Counted from the stretch's first letter, positions 1 to 8,391 are shown. The stretch is 54,181 nucleotides of DNA from Anaerolineae bacterium (GCA_015490995.1 WFWT01000011.1:1-54181); one strand, 5' to 3'. Numbers and translations are program-made. The notes: generated from the letters alone by a model not told the origin.

Positions 1-336
1 CGTGGGAGTCGCGGGCAGGGTTCCCGCCTTGCCTCACGGCTATCGCGTTCCCCCTGACAACCTAGACTCCCTATCTGTTTCTGTTGGGTCAGGCCCGTAC
101 AGGGCATCACGCACACCGCAGGTACACTTGCACTATATCATAAACCGTGCCCCCGTGCAAGTGAAACAGGTGAACCGGAGACCAGGCTATCGGTGGCCTA
201 CCCTGAAGTGCTCAATCCATGGTCGCTTCGGTCGTTTTCCTCATTCGGCCCCTTACAGTAAGATGTAGGTGCGTTGCGAGCAGGAGAAAACGGGTGTTGC
301 CATGGCAGTTCGATGACCCACGAAAGGAGCGTAGCT
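1..336. other. Gene-poor window start with a 9-bp dyad
   Basis: No convincing gene lies here; an open frame over positions 2-268 has low-complexity composition and no ribosome binding site. A perfect inverted repeat, CACTTGCAC at 125-133 and GTGCAAGTG at 155-163, encloses an AT-richer 21-base centre. It could be an operator or a small RNA hairpin. A possible -10 for the next gene is TAAGAT at 259-264, without a good -35. Confidence 0.4.
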
Positions 337-789
337 GTGGAGGACCGGAAGGAGCAACAGCGCCCGCCGTTTCCAATAGATTACGAGTTGACGCCACCGG
401 ACCAACTGGCCGACCTGGACCTACCAGAAGAAACCACCCCACCGGTGATTGAACGGTTGGAGGTGTTTCCCTACCCTGACCTGACGCGTGTTTGGGTGCG
501 CATGCAGCTTTCGTACTTTAACCGATTGCCCAACTTGGAGTTGTACCTTTACGACCCCGATGGTCAGCTTCTGTCCGACATGTTGCTGGTGGAACACCGA
601 AACTTTTACGTCGACGTCACGCTTCACCTGCGTGCGTCCCCCCGTCCGGGTGAGCGGTATCGTCTCGAGGTGTTCCTCATCCGCGATGATGGGGTGCTGG
701 ACCACAAGGTACACGAGTTTGACCTGACCTTCGTGGACCCCCGCACCGGCACACCGTCCGATCCTACTGCCACGCGGGATACACCTTGA
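337..789 (+). CDS. Hypothetical beta-rich small protein
   Basis: No family is recognised. The protein is about 150 residues, soluble, without signal peptide or membrane segment. After a proline-rich acidic N-terminus, alternating hydrophobic stretches (around LTRVWVRMQLSYF, LELYLYDPDG and YRLEVFLIRDDG) suggest a beta-sandwich of about 100 residues, and the tail is polar. The GTG at 337 is chosen because AAAGGAG ends 7 bases before it; an in-frame ATG at 313 has no ribosome binding site. It is a single-gene unit ahead of rtcB with its own terminal gap, so context gives no function. The coding call is good; the function is unknown. Confidence 0.65.
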   Translation: MEDRKEQQRPPFPIDYELTPPDQLADLDLPEETTPPVIERLEVFPYPDLTRVWVRMQLSYFNRLPNLELYLYDPDGQLLSDMLLVEHRNFYVDVTLHLRASPRPGERYRLEVFLIRDDGVLDHKVHEFDLTFVDPRTGTPSDPTATRDTP

Positions 790-914
790 CGTATCTTCCC
801 GGGGCCGGTGCTTTTTCCTGTTAGACGGGCGTTATGTCGGAGACACGTGCCAACAGGGCGACGTCGCGCGCGGCCAGAGAGTGTGTGAACGTCCCGTACC
901 CCACCAATCTGGGG

Positions 915-920
915 TATAAT
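915..920 (+). promoter_or_regulatory. Candidate -10 element for rtcB
   Basis: A perfect TATAAT in the 277-base gap before rtcB. No recognisable -35 lies at 16-19 bases, so it may need an activator. It implies a leader of about 140 bases. Confidence 0.4.
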
Positions 921-1066
921 AGCTATGGAGAGCGTGAGGGGCAACGTTTTGTCGGTCAATTCGGCAGGAGGGTAAGGATTTAGGTAAGGGTTCACAGGTA
1001 CATACGTCGACTGTTGGGCCTGGACGTGCAGATGAACGGGTTAACGGATACATGGGGGGAGTGATG

Positions 1067-2518
1067 ATGGTCAGCAAAAGTGATTTGGTGAAGTTGGGAC
1101 CCTACCTCTACGAAATTCCCACGTCTTACCGGGCGGACATGCGGGTACCGGCGCGGTTTTATGCCAGCCACGAGCTTCTGGAGAAGGCCTTGCAAGATCG
1201 TTCCCTGGAGCAACTGGTTAACACCGCGACTTTGCCCGGCGTGGTCAAGTGGGCGCTGGCCATGCCAGACATTCATCAGGGATATGGGTTTCCCATCGGT
1301 GGCGTGGTGGCCACCAAGTTGCCCAACGGCATCATATCACCGGGAGGGGTCGGTTATGACATTAACTGCGGGGTCCGGTTGCTGGCCTCGGAGTTGACCG
1401 AGGAGGAGGTACGTCCCCATTTGGAAACGTTGGCCTCCACGCTGTATCACTATGTTCCCAGTGGGGTGGGTGTTAAAGGATTCGTCAAGCTCACCGACAA
1501 GGACTTGGATCGGGTGATGGTGGAGGGGGCCAGATGGGCCTTGGATAAGGGGTACGCCCGGCCGGAGGACCTCCGTCACACCGAGGAGGGAGGTGCGATG
1601 CCGGGGGCTGACCCGTCCAAGGTGAGCAAAAAGGCCCGCGAGCGCGGACGGGAGCAAATCGGCACGTTAGGGGCCGGCAATCACTTTTGTGAAGTGGACG
1701 TGGTGGATGAGGTGTTTGATGAAGAGGTGGCCCAGGCTTTTGGCCTTTGGCCGGGACAGGTGGTCGTGCAGATTCACTGTGGCAGCCGTGGGTTCGGCCA
1801 TCAGATCTGCACCGATTACGTGCAGCTTTTCCAGAAAGCGATTCACAAGTACGGCATCGTCCTTCCTGACCGTGAGCTGGTGTGCGCGCCCTTCGACACA
1901 CCGGAGGGCCAATCCTACTTCGCTGCCATGGTCGCGGCGGCCAATTTTGCTTGGACGAACCGCCAGTTGCTGACCCATCAAGTCCGGGAGGCCTTTGCCG
2001 AGGCCCTGGGAAGTAAGGTAGAGAACACCGACTTGCGGGTGGTGTACGATGTGGCCCACAACATTGCCAAGCGGGAGACGCATGACATCAACGGCAAGAA
2101 GGTCGAAGTCCTGGTCCATCGCAAGGGTGCAACCCGGTCCTTCCCACCGGGGCATCACGCCGTACCGGAGGATTACCGCCCTTATGGCCAGCCGGTGCTG
2201 GTGCCCGGCTCCATGGGCACTGCTTCGTGGGTGTTGGTGGGCACGCCTAGCGCGATGGAGGAGACGTTCGGTTCCTCGTGTCACGGAGCGGGCCGAATGA
2301 TGAGCCGGCGGGCGGCTACTAAGAAGGTGCACGGCCGGGAGTTAATTCAGGAACTGGGCCAACATGGCATTGTTGTGCGGGCAGGTAGCATGCGCGGTGT
2401 GGCGGAGGAAGCCCCGTTTGCTTACAAGGACGTGGACGTGGTAGTGGAGGTAGTCCAAGGTGCGGGCATTGCTCGCAAGGTGGCCCGCCTGCGTCCCATC
2501 GCCGTGGTCAAGGGGTGA
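1067..2518 (+). CDS. rtcB: RNA-splicing ligase RtcB
   Basis: RtcB joins RNA 2',3'-cyclic phosphate or 3'-phosphate ends to 5'-OH ends using GTP and Mn2+, in RNA repair or tRNA splicing. The product of about 483 residues is full length. Family landmarks appear in order: [13 protein letters not shown], the metal-binding [13 protein letters not shown] with its conserved Cys, [20 protein letters not shown], the HNIAKRE/HRKGATR segment, [10 protein letters not shown], and CHGAGR with the C-terminal histidine region where GMP attaches. GGGGGAG at 1055-1061 favours ATG 1067 (or 1064) over the earlier ATG at 1052. No archease or RtcA partner is adjacent. It is transcribed alone and ends at a strong terminator. 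Confidence 0.96.
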   Translation: MVSKSDLVKLGPYLYEIPTSYRADMRVPARFYASHELLEKALQDRSLEQLVNTATLPGVVKWALAMPDIHQGYGFPIGGVVATKLPNGIISPGGVGYDINCGVRLLASELTEEEVRPHLETLASTLYHYVPSGVGVKGFVKLTDKDLDRVMVEGARWALDKGYARPEDLRHTEEGGAMPGADPSKVSKKARERGREQIGTLGAGNHFCEVDVVDEVFDEEVAQAFGLWPGQVVVQIHCGSRGFGHQICTDYVQLFQKAIHKYGIVLPDRELVCAPFDTPEGQSYFAAMVAAANFAWTNRQLLTHQVREAFAEALGSKVENTDLRVVYDVAHNIAKRETHDINGKKVEVLVHRKGATRSFPPGHHAVPEDYRPYGQPVLVPGSMGTASWVLVGTPSAMEETFGSSCHGAGRMMSRRAATKKVHGRELIQELGQHGIVVRAGSMRGVAEEAPFAYKDVDVVVEVVQGAGIARKVARLRPIAVVKG

Positions 2519-2550
2519 AGCTGACAGGCTAACGTTCCCAATCATCGTCT

Positions 2551-2593
2551 GACGCGGGCGAGGGGCACCTCCTAAGGTGCCCCTCGCGTCTTT
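2551..2593 (+). terminator. Rho-independent terminator of rtcB
   Basis: CGAGGGGCACCT (2559-2570) pairs perfectly with AGGTGCCCCTCG (2575-2586) around a 4-base loop, with GACG/CGTC extending the base and TTT after it. The minus side has no T tract, so it probably serves only the plus strand. Confidence 0.8.
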
Positions 2594-2635
2594 CCCATAT
2601 CCCAGATGGGATGGCGTTGTCGTTGTCAGGATACC

Positions 2636-3106
2636 TCAGTGGACATGGCCGTGGGCCAATTCTTCCGGCGTGGCTTCCCGAACTTCTACCACCCGCACCT
2701 GAAAGTGCAGCCGTTGACCGGCCAGAGGATGATTGGGGTCCAAGCGAGCCATGCCGTCGGCCACTTCGGTCACAAAGTAAGGGACCTGTTGACCGTCCGG
2801 TGTCTCGACCAGCAGGCCCATCCCTACCTCGGGCACAAGGCCGGGGGGAAATTCGCTAAGGGGCACTTGCAGGTCTTGCCCTTCAATGTATGGGCCGTAG
2901 GCTTCCTCCGGCTCTACCACGATTTCCCGCTCTTCACCGACGGCCATGCCTTCCATCTGGCGTTCGAGGCCGGGGATGATGTTGCCGTGACCGTGAAGAT
3001 AGGTCAACGGCTCTTGACCCTCGCTGGAATCCACCACCTCACCGTTCTCCAAACGCAACACGTAATCGAACGTCACAACACGATTGGGGCCAACTGTTAA
3101 GCTCAT
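2636..3106 (-). CDS. FKBP-type peptidyl-prolyl isomerase, SlyD-like
   Basis: This cytoplasmic isomerase and chaperone speeds cis-trans proline isomerisation. The 156-residue protein has the SlyD layout: an N-terminal FKBP half (VTFDYVLRLENGEVVDSS, then PLTYLHGHGNIIPGLE), an insert-in-flap domain in the middle (EEAYGPYIEGQDLQVPLSEFP), and the hallmark DPNHPLAGQRLHFQVRV strand near the end. The tail is short (HGHVH) rather than the long His/Cys metal-binding tail of E. coli SlyD, so strong nickel binding is not expected. It has its own promoter and a leader of about 180 bases, separate from the radical SAM gene upstream. Confidence 0.9.
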   Translation of the reverse strand: MSLTVGPNRVVTFDYVLRLENGEVVDSSEGQEPLTYLHGHGNIIPGLERQMEGMAVGEEREIVVEPEEAYGPYIEGQDLQVPLSEFPPGLVPEVGMGLLVETPDGQQVPYFVTEVADGMARLDPNHPLAGQRLHFQVRVVEVREATPEELAHGHVH

Positions 3107-3293
3107 AACGTCTAAACTCCATGTCTGTACCAGAGTGCCGAGCCTGTGTGTGGCAATGTGTCGGGAAGGGTGTACAGGCCCGCATCAACACACTTCTGCG
3201 TTCGGCGAGAACCGGGGAAAGAGAGGAGGGGAACACCCAAGGTGTTGACCGCCTACCACACTTATCCGGTTACTGCACACGAACGACAGGTGT

Positions 3294-3322
3294 ACTATAC
3301 CACAGCCACCGGGGGAGGCCAA
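3294..3322 (-). promoter_or_regulatory. Sigma70-type promoter for the FKBP gene
   Basis: On the minus strand TTGGCC (3322-3317), a 17-base spacer and TATAGT (3299-3294), with TGG just before the -10 (extended -10). Confidence 0.6.
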
Positions 3323-3351
3323 ATCGGAAGGCACAACACGCCGGGTCTCGG

Positions 3352-4446
3352 CTACTGCCAGATGCCCGGGATGACCGCCTGACATTGGGGACAGCGCCCT
3401 TCCAGGGTTAGCCGGTTCTGGCGCACGTGGAAGCCCCAGCGCTCAATGAGCAAGGCGTGGCATTGGGGGCAGTAAGTGTTCTCGTAAGGCCCTACCTGGC
3501 CGGGCAGGTTACCCGCGTACACGAAGTGCAGCCCTTCCTCGCGACCGATATCCGCGGCACGGATGAGCACCTGTGCCTGGGTTCGTGCCCTGTCGGTCAT
3601 CTTGTAGTCGGGGTGAAACGCGGTCACGTGCCAGGGAATGTCCGGTGACACCGAAGCGATGAACCGGGCCGCTTCCCGCAGTTCTGCCTCGCTGTCGTTC
3701 CATTGCGGCACGATGAGGGTGACCACCTCTACCCAGAAGCCCATCTCATGCGCGGCGCGGATGGTCTCCAGGACGCTTTCCAACTTGCCTCCCAGCAGCT
3801 TGTAATGCTTAGGATTCATGGTTTTGAGGTCCACCTTGTAGCCATCCAACCAGGGACGCAAGTATGACAGCACTTCCGGGGTCGCGTTGCCGTTGGACAC
3901 GTACAGGGTCTTGAGCCCGTGCTTGCGCGCGACCTGAAACACGGCCACAGCCCATTCGCTGGTGATGAGAGGCTCGTTGTATGAGCTGGCCACACAACGG
4001 GCGTTGTAGCGCAGCCCTAGCCGTACCATCTCTTCCGGCGTGATGCGCTGGGGCAGAATTCCGGCCGCCGGATCGCGCAGGGCCTGGGATGTGAGCCAGT
4101 TTTGGCAATACGAACATCGTAGGTCACACCCCAACATGCCGAAGGTCAACGTGTAAGAGCCGGGTAGCACGTGGAAGAATGGTTTCTTCTCCGTAGGGTC
4201 AACCTGCAAGGCGGCTACGTATCCCCATGGGACATACAAGGTGCCGTCCCGGTTGTAACGTACTTGACAGATGCCCCGTTGTCCCGCGTGCATACGGCAT
4301 CGATGCCCACACGCGTAACATTCGATGGCGTCGTTCACCCGTCGATAGAGTTCGCCCGGCCGGGACAGTTCGTCCAGCACCTCCTGCAAAGTACGGGCTC
4401 TCTGGTCCTTTCGTACGGCCAGGGAATCTTTCACCTGGGTGGCCAT
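3352..4446 (-). CDS. amrS: Radical SAM enzyme, AmmeMemoRadiSam (PflA-like) family
   Basis: The product of about 364 residues is a radical SAM protein related to pyruvate formate-lyase activating enzymes. The 4Fe-4S/SAM motif is CDLRCSYC (CxxxCxxC), preceded by TLTFGMLG and followed by QNW. An N-terminal cysteine group (CYACGHRCRMHAGQRGIC) and C-terminal zinc-ribbon pairs (CPQCHALL and CPQC) are typical of the AmmeMemoRadiSam branch. The AMMECR1 and Memo partner genes are not in this window, so the modification performed is unknown. ATG 4446 is preferred because GGAGGAGGG lies just upstream; the frame stays open 45 codons further to 4581, but that part looks like leader sequence. It has its own promoter. 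Confidence 0.9.
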   Translation of the reverse strand: MATQVKDSLAVRKDQRARTLQEVLDELSRPGELYRRVNDAIECYACGHRCRMHAGQRGICQVRYNRDGTLYVPWGYVAALQVDPTEKKPFFHVLPGSYTLTFGMLGCDLRCSYCQNWLTSQALRDPAAGILPQRITPEEMVRLGLRYNARCVASSYNEPLITSEWAVAVFQVARKHGLKTLYVSNGNATPEVLSYLRPWLDGYKVDLKTMNPKHYKLLGGKLESVLETIRAAHEMGFWVEVVTLIVPQWNDSEAELREAARFIASVSPDIPWHVTAFHPDYKMTDRARTQAQVLIRAADIGREEGLHFVYAGNLPGQVGPYENTYCPQCHALLIERWGFHVRQNRLTLEGRCPQCQAVIPGIWQ

Positions 4447-4495
4447 GTAGCCCTCCTCCAGGTGCCTGCTGTAGAATGCAACATGCCTCTCTTTC

Positions 4496-4524
4496 ATTTT
4501 ACGCACGTTGTCCAGGTGTGTCAC
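4496..4524 (-). promoter_or_regulatory. Candidate promoter for the radical SAM gene
   Basis: Minus strand GTGACA (4524-4519), 17-base spacer, TAAAAT (4501-4496). It predicts a start about 43 bases before the chosen ATG, which supports that start. Confidence 0.5.
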
Positions 4525-4614
4525 ATGCGGAACGCGGGCACCGGGTGAGACACCGGTTGCCGGATCCGGACAGTCGGCCATGTGTTGCCGGATGGTGGGT
4601 TCCGGCGATCGGGC

Positions 4615-5250
4615 TTACCGGGAGGCCATGGCTTCCTGGGAGCGCATTTCTCTGCCCCGTCGTGCAGCGAGGTACAGCAGCACCAGTGAAAGTACTACGG
4701 TGGAGAGGATGGCTTCTACCCGCATGGCAGGCAGGAGTCGGATGTCAGGTAACCCGGGGTGTAGGTTCCAGGGACCGTAGTCGGCCCAATCGTGGAGGAC
4801 GAACCACCCGATAATGGCCAATGTGCCGGCCCATCCCAGTCGAGTGTAATGAAGAAGGTACAGCCCTTCCAGGGCCATGACGGCGTGGGTAAAAGAGAGC
4901 ATGATACCCATCCAGCCCGGATTACCGCCCATGCGCCAGAAGAGATACCAATACACGACCGTCCAGACGCCGTATTTGATGTTGGCAAACGCTGCCAGTC
5001 CGTTTAACAAGGGCCAGCCCGGTTTACGGTACCGGATAAGCAAGTAGGCGGGTACAAAAAGCAATGCGCTGGTTGGGCTGTCGGGGATAAAAGGCCAAAA
5101 GTAGAGAGGGGCATTGGCCAGTTGCCACCCGTACCAGAAAGGGTAACCCACCAGCCCTCCGATGGTGTTGCCGATAACCATGGCCGCACCGATGAGGGGG
5201 TGCTCCATCAGACGAATAAACCCATGCCACACCCGGTGCCCAAGGCTCAT
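4615..5250 (-). CDS. DUF1405 (YpjA-like) integral membrane protein
   Basis: A 211-residue membrane protein with about six hydrophobic segments, including VIGNTIGGLVGYPFWYGWQL, the ALLFVPAYLLI stretch, IKYGVWTVVYWYLFW, LSFTHAVMALEGLYLL and ILSTVVLSLVLLYL. The NTIGGLVGYPFWYG start, the central GVWTVVYWY and the HD(W)ADYGPW segment resemble the DUF1405 family, whose Bacillus member YpjA sits beside menaquinol:cytochrome c reductase genes. The biochemical role is unknown. It follows the DUF302 gene on the same strand, with a terminator between them, so it probably depends on read-through or an internal promoter. A respiratory link is suggested only by the oxidase genes nearby. Confidence 0.75.
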   Translation of the reverse strand: MSLGHRVWHGFIRLMEHPLIGAAMVIGNTIGGLVGYPFWYGWQLANAPLYFWPFIPDSPTSALLFVPAYLLIRYRKPGWPLLNGLAAFANIKYGVWTVVYWYLFWRMGGNPGWMGIMLSFTHAVMALEGLYLLHYTRLGWAGTLAIIGWFVLHDWADYGPWNLHPGLPDIRLLPAMRVEAILSTVVLSLVLLYLAARRGREMRSQEAMASR

Positions 5251-5298
5251 AAGCGGTTGCCTCCGTGTGGAAGGGTGGTTGTCCTCTCGGAGAAAGGC

Positions 5299-5334
5299 AA
5301 AAAGAGAGCGGTGGGAGTTTTACCCCCACCGCTC
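5299..5334 (-). terminator. Terminator after the DUF302 gene
   Basis: Read on minus: GAGCGGTGGG (5334-5325), a short loop, CCCACCGCTC (5315-5306), then TCTTTTT. A perfect 10-bp stem with a T tract. Confidence 0.8.
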
Positions 5335-5353
5335 GGTGATTGTACCGTTAACT

Positions 5354-5767
5354 TTACTGGGCGACCAGTTCGCCTGCCAGCTGTTGCAGCGCGCGCTCTA
5401 GTCGCGTCCTTGCTTCCTGGGCCACCGCGTCCAGTTCGGGATTACCTACGATTTGCATCATGGCGATGGGGTCGGCCACTGCCACCACGCTGTGACCGTT
5501 CTCCTCGTACACAATGACGTTGCAGGGCAACAACAACCCGATTTCCTGTTCGGCCGTCAAAGCCCGATGGGCCAGTGGGGGATTACAAGCTCCCAGGATG
5601 ATGTACTTGCGGAAGTCCACGTCCAGCTTCTTCTTGAGGGTTTCCTTCACATCGATGGTGGTCAGAATGCCAAAACCCTGCTCTTTGAGGGCCGCCGTTA
5701 CCTTATCGACTGCTTCCTCGTAAGGAACGTTGAGCCGAATGCGCAGCCCGTATCGCGTGACCTCCAT
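5354..5767 (-). CDS. DUF302 domain protein
   Basis: This 137-residue soluble protein matches the DUF302 fold: an N-terminal strand-helix unit (YGLRIRLNVPYEEAVDKVTAAL, written here as its pieces YGLRIRLN and YEEAVDKVTAALKEQGFGIL), the TTIDVKETLKKKLDV segment, then the conserved YIILGACNPPLAHRAL loop, LLLPCNVIVYE and a DPIAMM stretch. Two cysteines (in GACNPP and LPCNV) are characteristic and could bind metal or heme, but the family function is not established. The start at 5767 follows AAAGGAGGT; earlier in-frame codons to 5830 lack a ribosome binding site. It has an extended -10 promoter and a terminator. Confidence 0.85.
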   Translation of the reverse strand: MEVTRYGLRIRLNVPYEEAVDKVTAALKEQGFGILTTIDVKETLKKKLDVDFRKYIILGACNPPLAHRALTAEQEIGLLLPCNVIVYEENGHSVVAVADPIAMMQIVGNPELDAVAQEARTRLERALQQLAGELVAQ

Positions 5768-5911
5768 GGCCTTACCTCCTTTCCGGTAATGCAGAATTGT
5801 GGACCAAATTGGGCATCTTATGGGATGCACCGACCACCGGTAAGGTTACATACCGTTTCCGTGGTACGCTCTTAGGACACCAGGGCCACCGTATGTCCTT
5901 TACCTGGCCTT

Positions 5912-5920
5912 ATTATAGCA
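5912..5920 (-). promoter_or_regulatory. Extended -10 promoter for the DUF302 gene
   Basis: Minus strand TGCTATAAT (5920-5912) is a perfect TGn-TATAAT element. No good -35 is present, which is tolerated by extended -10 promoters. It predicts a leader of about 140 bases. Confidence 0.55.
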
Positions 5921-5950
5921 TGTCCGGCAAGGGTCATTTGGCGGGGTGTA

Positions 5951-6778
5951 TCACCCCGGATACGTTTCGTACACCCCTCGATAAGGTTCCCGCTCCTCCA
6001 GCAGGCGGAAGAGGAGGGCCATCAGGGTGATGGCGTAAATGAACTCGCCGGGAATCCACATCACCGCTCCGCCCAGAGATTGGTCGGCCAGAGGGGAAAG
6101 TCCCCAGGGTGGGGATACCCTCTCGTAGAAGGAGTAAATGGGCTGGCGGATCAGGGTAAGGCCCACGCCCAGGATCTCGTTGTGAAGGTATGCCAGGATA
6201 ACGTACACCACCGGTAGTTGGCGTCGGCTGTGGCCATGCCATTGTGGGGGCGCGGCCGTCACCAACCACCAGTACAACACCGCGGTGAACCAGAGACTCA
6301 AGTGCTCAAGGCCATGGAGTAGTGGTACCCTCAGCGCGGTGTCATAAATGGGCGGGAGATGCCACAGAGTGACCACGGTGAGGTAGAGAGGTACGACCAC
6401 CCGTGGAGGGGTCAGCCTGCGGAGCCAGTAGCGGGCGCGCGTGTGCGGGGCCAACACACGAGTTGTTAGCACGTGCCGCCACCGGCGGGGCATCCCCCAT
6501 AACCAAAACGCCACCGGATGGGCCAGCCACAGGAAGGTAGGCGCTACCTCGATGAGTAACTCGTGTTGGATCATGTGGACGAAGAAGGAACGGTTTTCGT
6601 ACGTGGTAATCGGCGGCAGGAAGGCCAAAGCCAGAGTGCCAAAGGCCAGAATCGCCAAAGCGACTCGTTGCCAGTTGGCCAGCCGGTGGGCTCCCCGTTG
6701 GCGGAGCCGCCACCAGCCGTGCAGGTAAATCGCAGCTAAAATGCCCCACAAGGTTAAAAGAACTGCCCGTTCCACCAC
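5951..6778 (-). CDS. ctaG: Cytochrome c oxidase assembly protein, caa3-type CtaG family
   Basis: This 275-residue polytopic membrane protein belongs to the caa3_CtaG family, needed for copper delivery to or assembly of aa3/caa3 oxidases in Gram-positive-type systems; it is unrelated to the Cox11-type CtaG. About seven hydrophobic segments are visible. Conserved features are FFVHMIQHELLIEVAPTFLW with its paired histidines, the P-x-x-AFWLWGMPRRWR region, VVTLWHLPPIYD and HGLEHLSLWFTAVLYWW, which supply candidate metal-binding His residues. The start is GTG 6778, with AAGGTGG six bases upstream. It is the last gene of the oxidase block but is separated from it by a terminator and a structured leader. 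Confidence 0.9.
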   Translation of the reverse strand: MVERAVLLTLWGILAAIYLHGWWRLRQRGAHRLANWQRVALAILAFGTLALAFLPPITTYENRSFFVHMIQHELLIEVAPTFLWLAHPVAFWLWGMPRRWRHVLTTRVLAPHTRARYWLRRLTPPRVVVPLYLTVVTLWHLPPIYDTALRVPLLHGLEHLSLWFTAVLYWWLVTAAPPQWHGHSRRQLPVVYVILAYLHNEILGVGLTLIRQPIYSFYERVSPPWGLSPLADQSLGGAVMWIPGEFIYAITLMALLFRLLEEREPYRGVYETYPG

Positions 6779-6786
6779 ACACCACC

Positions 6787-6894
6787 TTATCTGTCCGGGA
6801 TATCCACCGTAGCGTGTCTGGCACCCGCATAGCGTGACAGATAACGCGTGCGCTCACTCCACGCGTATGCGATATTTTCACTCGTATTTTCGCA
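6787..6894 (-). other. Structured upstream region of ctaG
   Basis: TTATCTGTC (6787-6795) and GACAGATAA (6836-6844) form a perfect 9-bp inverted repeat, and TAGCGTG occurs twice between them. Further upstream, TGCGA (6868-6872) and TCGCA (6890-6894) bracket two copies of an ATATTTTC/GTATTTTC motif. It could be a leader structure just ahead of the ctaG ribosome binding site plus an operator. No clear promoter was identified. Confidence 0.4.
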
Positions 6895-6971
6895 TTTATT
6901 GGCCGGAAAGAAAAATTCGGACACGGTTGTAGCGGTGAGGTGCACAAAACACGTGAATTGCCTGCGGGAGG

Positions 6972-7004
6972 GAAAGCGAGGCGCCCGCCATCGCGGGCGC
7001 CTCG
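6972..7004 (-). terminator. Terminator after the cupredoxin gene
   Basis: A perfect 12-bp stem: CGAGGCGCCCGC (6977-6988), CATC loop, GCGGGCGCCTCG (6993-7004). On minus it is followed by CTTTCC. It ends the cox operon before ctaG. Confidence 0.7.
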
Positions 7005-7037
7005 TCACACGCATAGGGCGACCAAAGGGGTAATCGG

Positions 7038-7676
7038 TTACGGTTCAACGATCAGGATCCCTCGCATGCCATCATCATAGTGCAAGCCATCTTCCGCGAA
7101 GCAACCGAAAATCCACGTACCGACCTTATCGGGCGGCACAGTGAACTCGATCACCAGCTCCGACATGGGGTCCATCATCACCATGCTTCCATGGACTTCC
7201 ATCGCTTCCATGCCTTCCGCGTGGATGCCGGGGCCTGTAGGCACCTCGGCCATGCCCATGCCGCCCATCTCGCCCATACCCATGCCTTCCATGCCTTCCT
7301 CTTCGCCGAACCCCATAGGCATCGCGCTGCCCCGGATGACTTCCACCCGGACATCCATGATGCCCTCAAAGAAGTCCGGCTCCGGTGGTTCGCTGACGTC
7401 GCCCTCCAGCTTCACCTCTTTACCTGCCATAAACTCGTGGGTATGACGGCCCTCGTTGCGCAGACGAAGTCGAACGCGCTGCCCGGCTTTCAAGCGAATG
7501 ACGGAAGGCTTGAAGTTGAAGTCTTCCATCACGATCTCTATTTCGCCATCGGGACCAGGACGGGCGGCGAAAGGACGTTGCAGGGCAAAGGCGATGGTCT
7601 CCGCGTACAGAATAGCGAACAGGAGGCCACCAAAGATCACGGCAAGCAGAAACAGTACCGGTCCCGGTCGGTTCAT
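7038..7676 (-). CDS. Membrane-anchored cupredoxin with Met-rich insert
   Basis: The 212-residue protein has an N-terminal signal-anchor (residues about 7-30) and a blue-copper fold on the outer face. Strand FNFKPSVIRLKAGQRVRLRL leads to the first ligand His80 in RHTHEF; the C-terminal ligand loop is C192-x6-H199-x4-M204 (GCFAEDGLHYDDGM). Residues 107-171, between these parts, hold about 15 methionines in a GMGMGEMGGMGM-type tract, unusual for a cupredoxin and suggestive of copper binding. Its position behind coxC suggests electron donation to, or copper supply for, the oxidase. The start at ATG 7676 follows AAGGAGGTGAT, an almost complete match to the 16S anti-Shine-Dalgarno complement. Confidence 0.85.
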   Translation of the reverse strand: MNRPGPVLFLLAVIFGGLLFAILYAETIAFALQRPFAARPGPDGEIEIVMEDFNFKPSVIRLKAGQRVRLRLRNEGRHTHEFMAGKEVKLEGDVSEPPEPDFFEGIMDVRVEVIRGSAMPMGFGEEEGMEGMGMGEMGGMGMAEVPTGPGIHAEGMEAMEVHGSMVMMDPMSELVIEFTVPPDKVGTWIFGCFAEDGLHYDDGMRGILIVEP

Positions 7677-7712
7677 GGATATCACCTCCTTACACCCGCT
7701 GGGAGTTGGCTG

Positions 7713-8288
7713 TTACAGCACGTACAGGGATAGGAATACGCTCAGCCACACCACATCTACGAAGTGCCAGTAAAGGACGCCGGCCGTCACGCCCCAGTGA
7801 GATTCGGCGCTATACGCGCCTCGACGGGCCGCCAGGTACACCAGGGCCAGAATAACGATGCCGCTGAGAAGGTGTAGCACGTGGGTGCCTGTCGTGAGGA
7901 AGAAGATGGAGCCGAAGGGCGTAGACGGCGGGAAGTGGGCAAAGGCCACGCTCCACTCGTAGACCACCATCAGGACGAAGAACAGCCCTAAGCCCATGGT
8001 GATGAGCAAGTTGCGTTCCAGGCCCTTCTGGTCCCCGCGCGCGATCGCTTTTTCCGCTTGGCTGGCGAAGACGCTGCTGGCCAGCAGAATAGCCGTCAGG
8101 AAGAGGCCCAGGATAACGTTAACCCCTTCCGGCTTGTACGTGCCCAGGGCCAGGAAGCGGTAAAAGTGCAAGGCCAGGAACATGAACGCTTCTGAAATGA
8201 TGAAAAACCAGAGGCCCATCCGGTTAATTTGCAAACGGGTATAGCCGCCTTCATACACTGCTGCGTGTCCATGTCCATGTTCGCTCAT
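7713..8288 (-). CDS. coxC: Cytochrome c oxidase subunit III
   Basis: Subunit III of the aa3-type oxidase, 191 residues, the five-helix short form lacking the first two helices of mitochondrial subunit III. Visible landmarks are RMGLWFFIISEAFMFLALHF with the conserved Glu in ISEA, an E-rich loop after VFASQAEKAI, FFLTTGTHVLHLLSGI with the family histidine, and the final HWGVTAGVLYWHFVDVVWL. The N-terminus is His-rich (EHGHGHAA). The start is supported by GGGAGG 8 bases upstream. It is the third gene of coxB-coxA-coxC, preceded by an intercistronic hairpin. Confidence 0.95.
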   Translation of the reverse strand: MSEHGHGHAAVYEGGYTRLQINRMGLWFFIISEAFMFLALHFYRFLALGTYKPEGVNVILGLFLTAILLASSVFASQAEKAIARGDQKGLERNLLITMGLGLFFVLMVVYEWSVAFAHFPPSTPFGSIFFLTTGTHVLHLLSGIVILALVYLAARRGAYSAESHWGVTAGVLYWHFVDVVWLSVFLSLYVL

Positions 8289-8350
8289 CGGCCAACCTCC
8301 CTTTGCTGTCAGAATCCGCTTTTCGGGGCCTTAACCTAGCTTAACCTAAG

Positions 8351-8384
8351 GATGGCGGGGTGGGAGCCAGGCCACCCCGCCATC
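8351..8384 (-). other. Intercistronic hairpin between coxA and coxC
   Basis: GATGGCGGGGTGG (8351-8363) and CCACCCCGCCATC (8372-8384) give a perfect 13-bp stem with an 8-base loop. No T tract follows on minus; instead there is a direct repeat of TTAACCTA. It is more likely an mRNA stability or processing element than a full terminator, and may set the subunit I:III ratio. Confidence 0.6.
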
Positions 8385-8391
8385 GGCCATT

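Noticed and set aside
2-268. Open frame of 88 codons at the window start
   Set aside because: No ribosome binding site, no recognisable protein pattern, and it overlaps the 125-163 dyad; likely a chance frame in GC-rich DNA.
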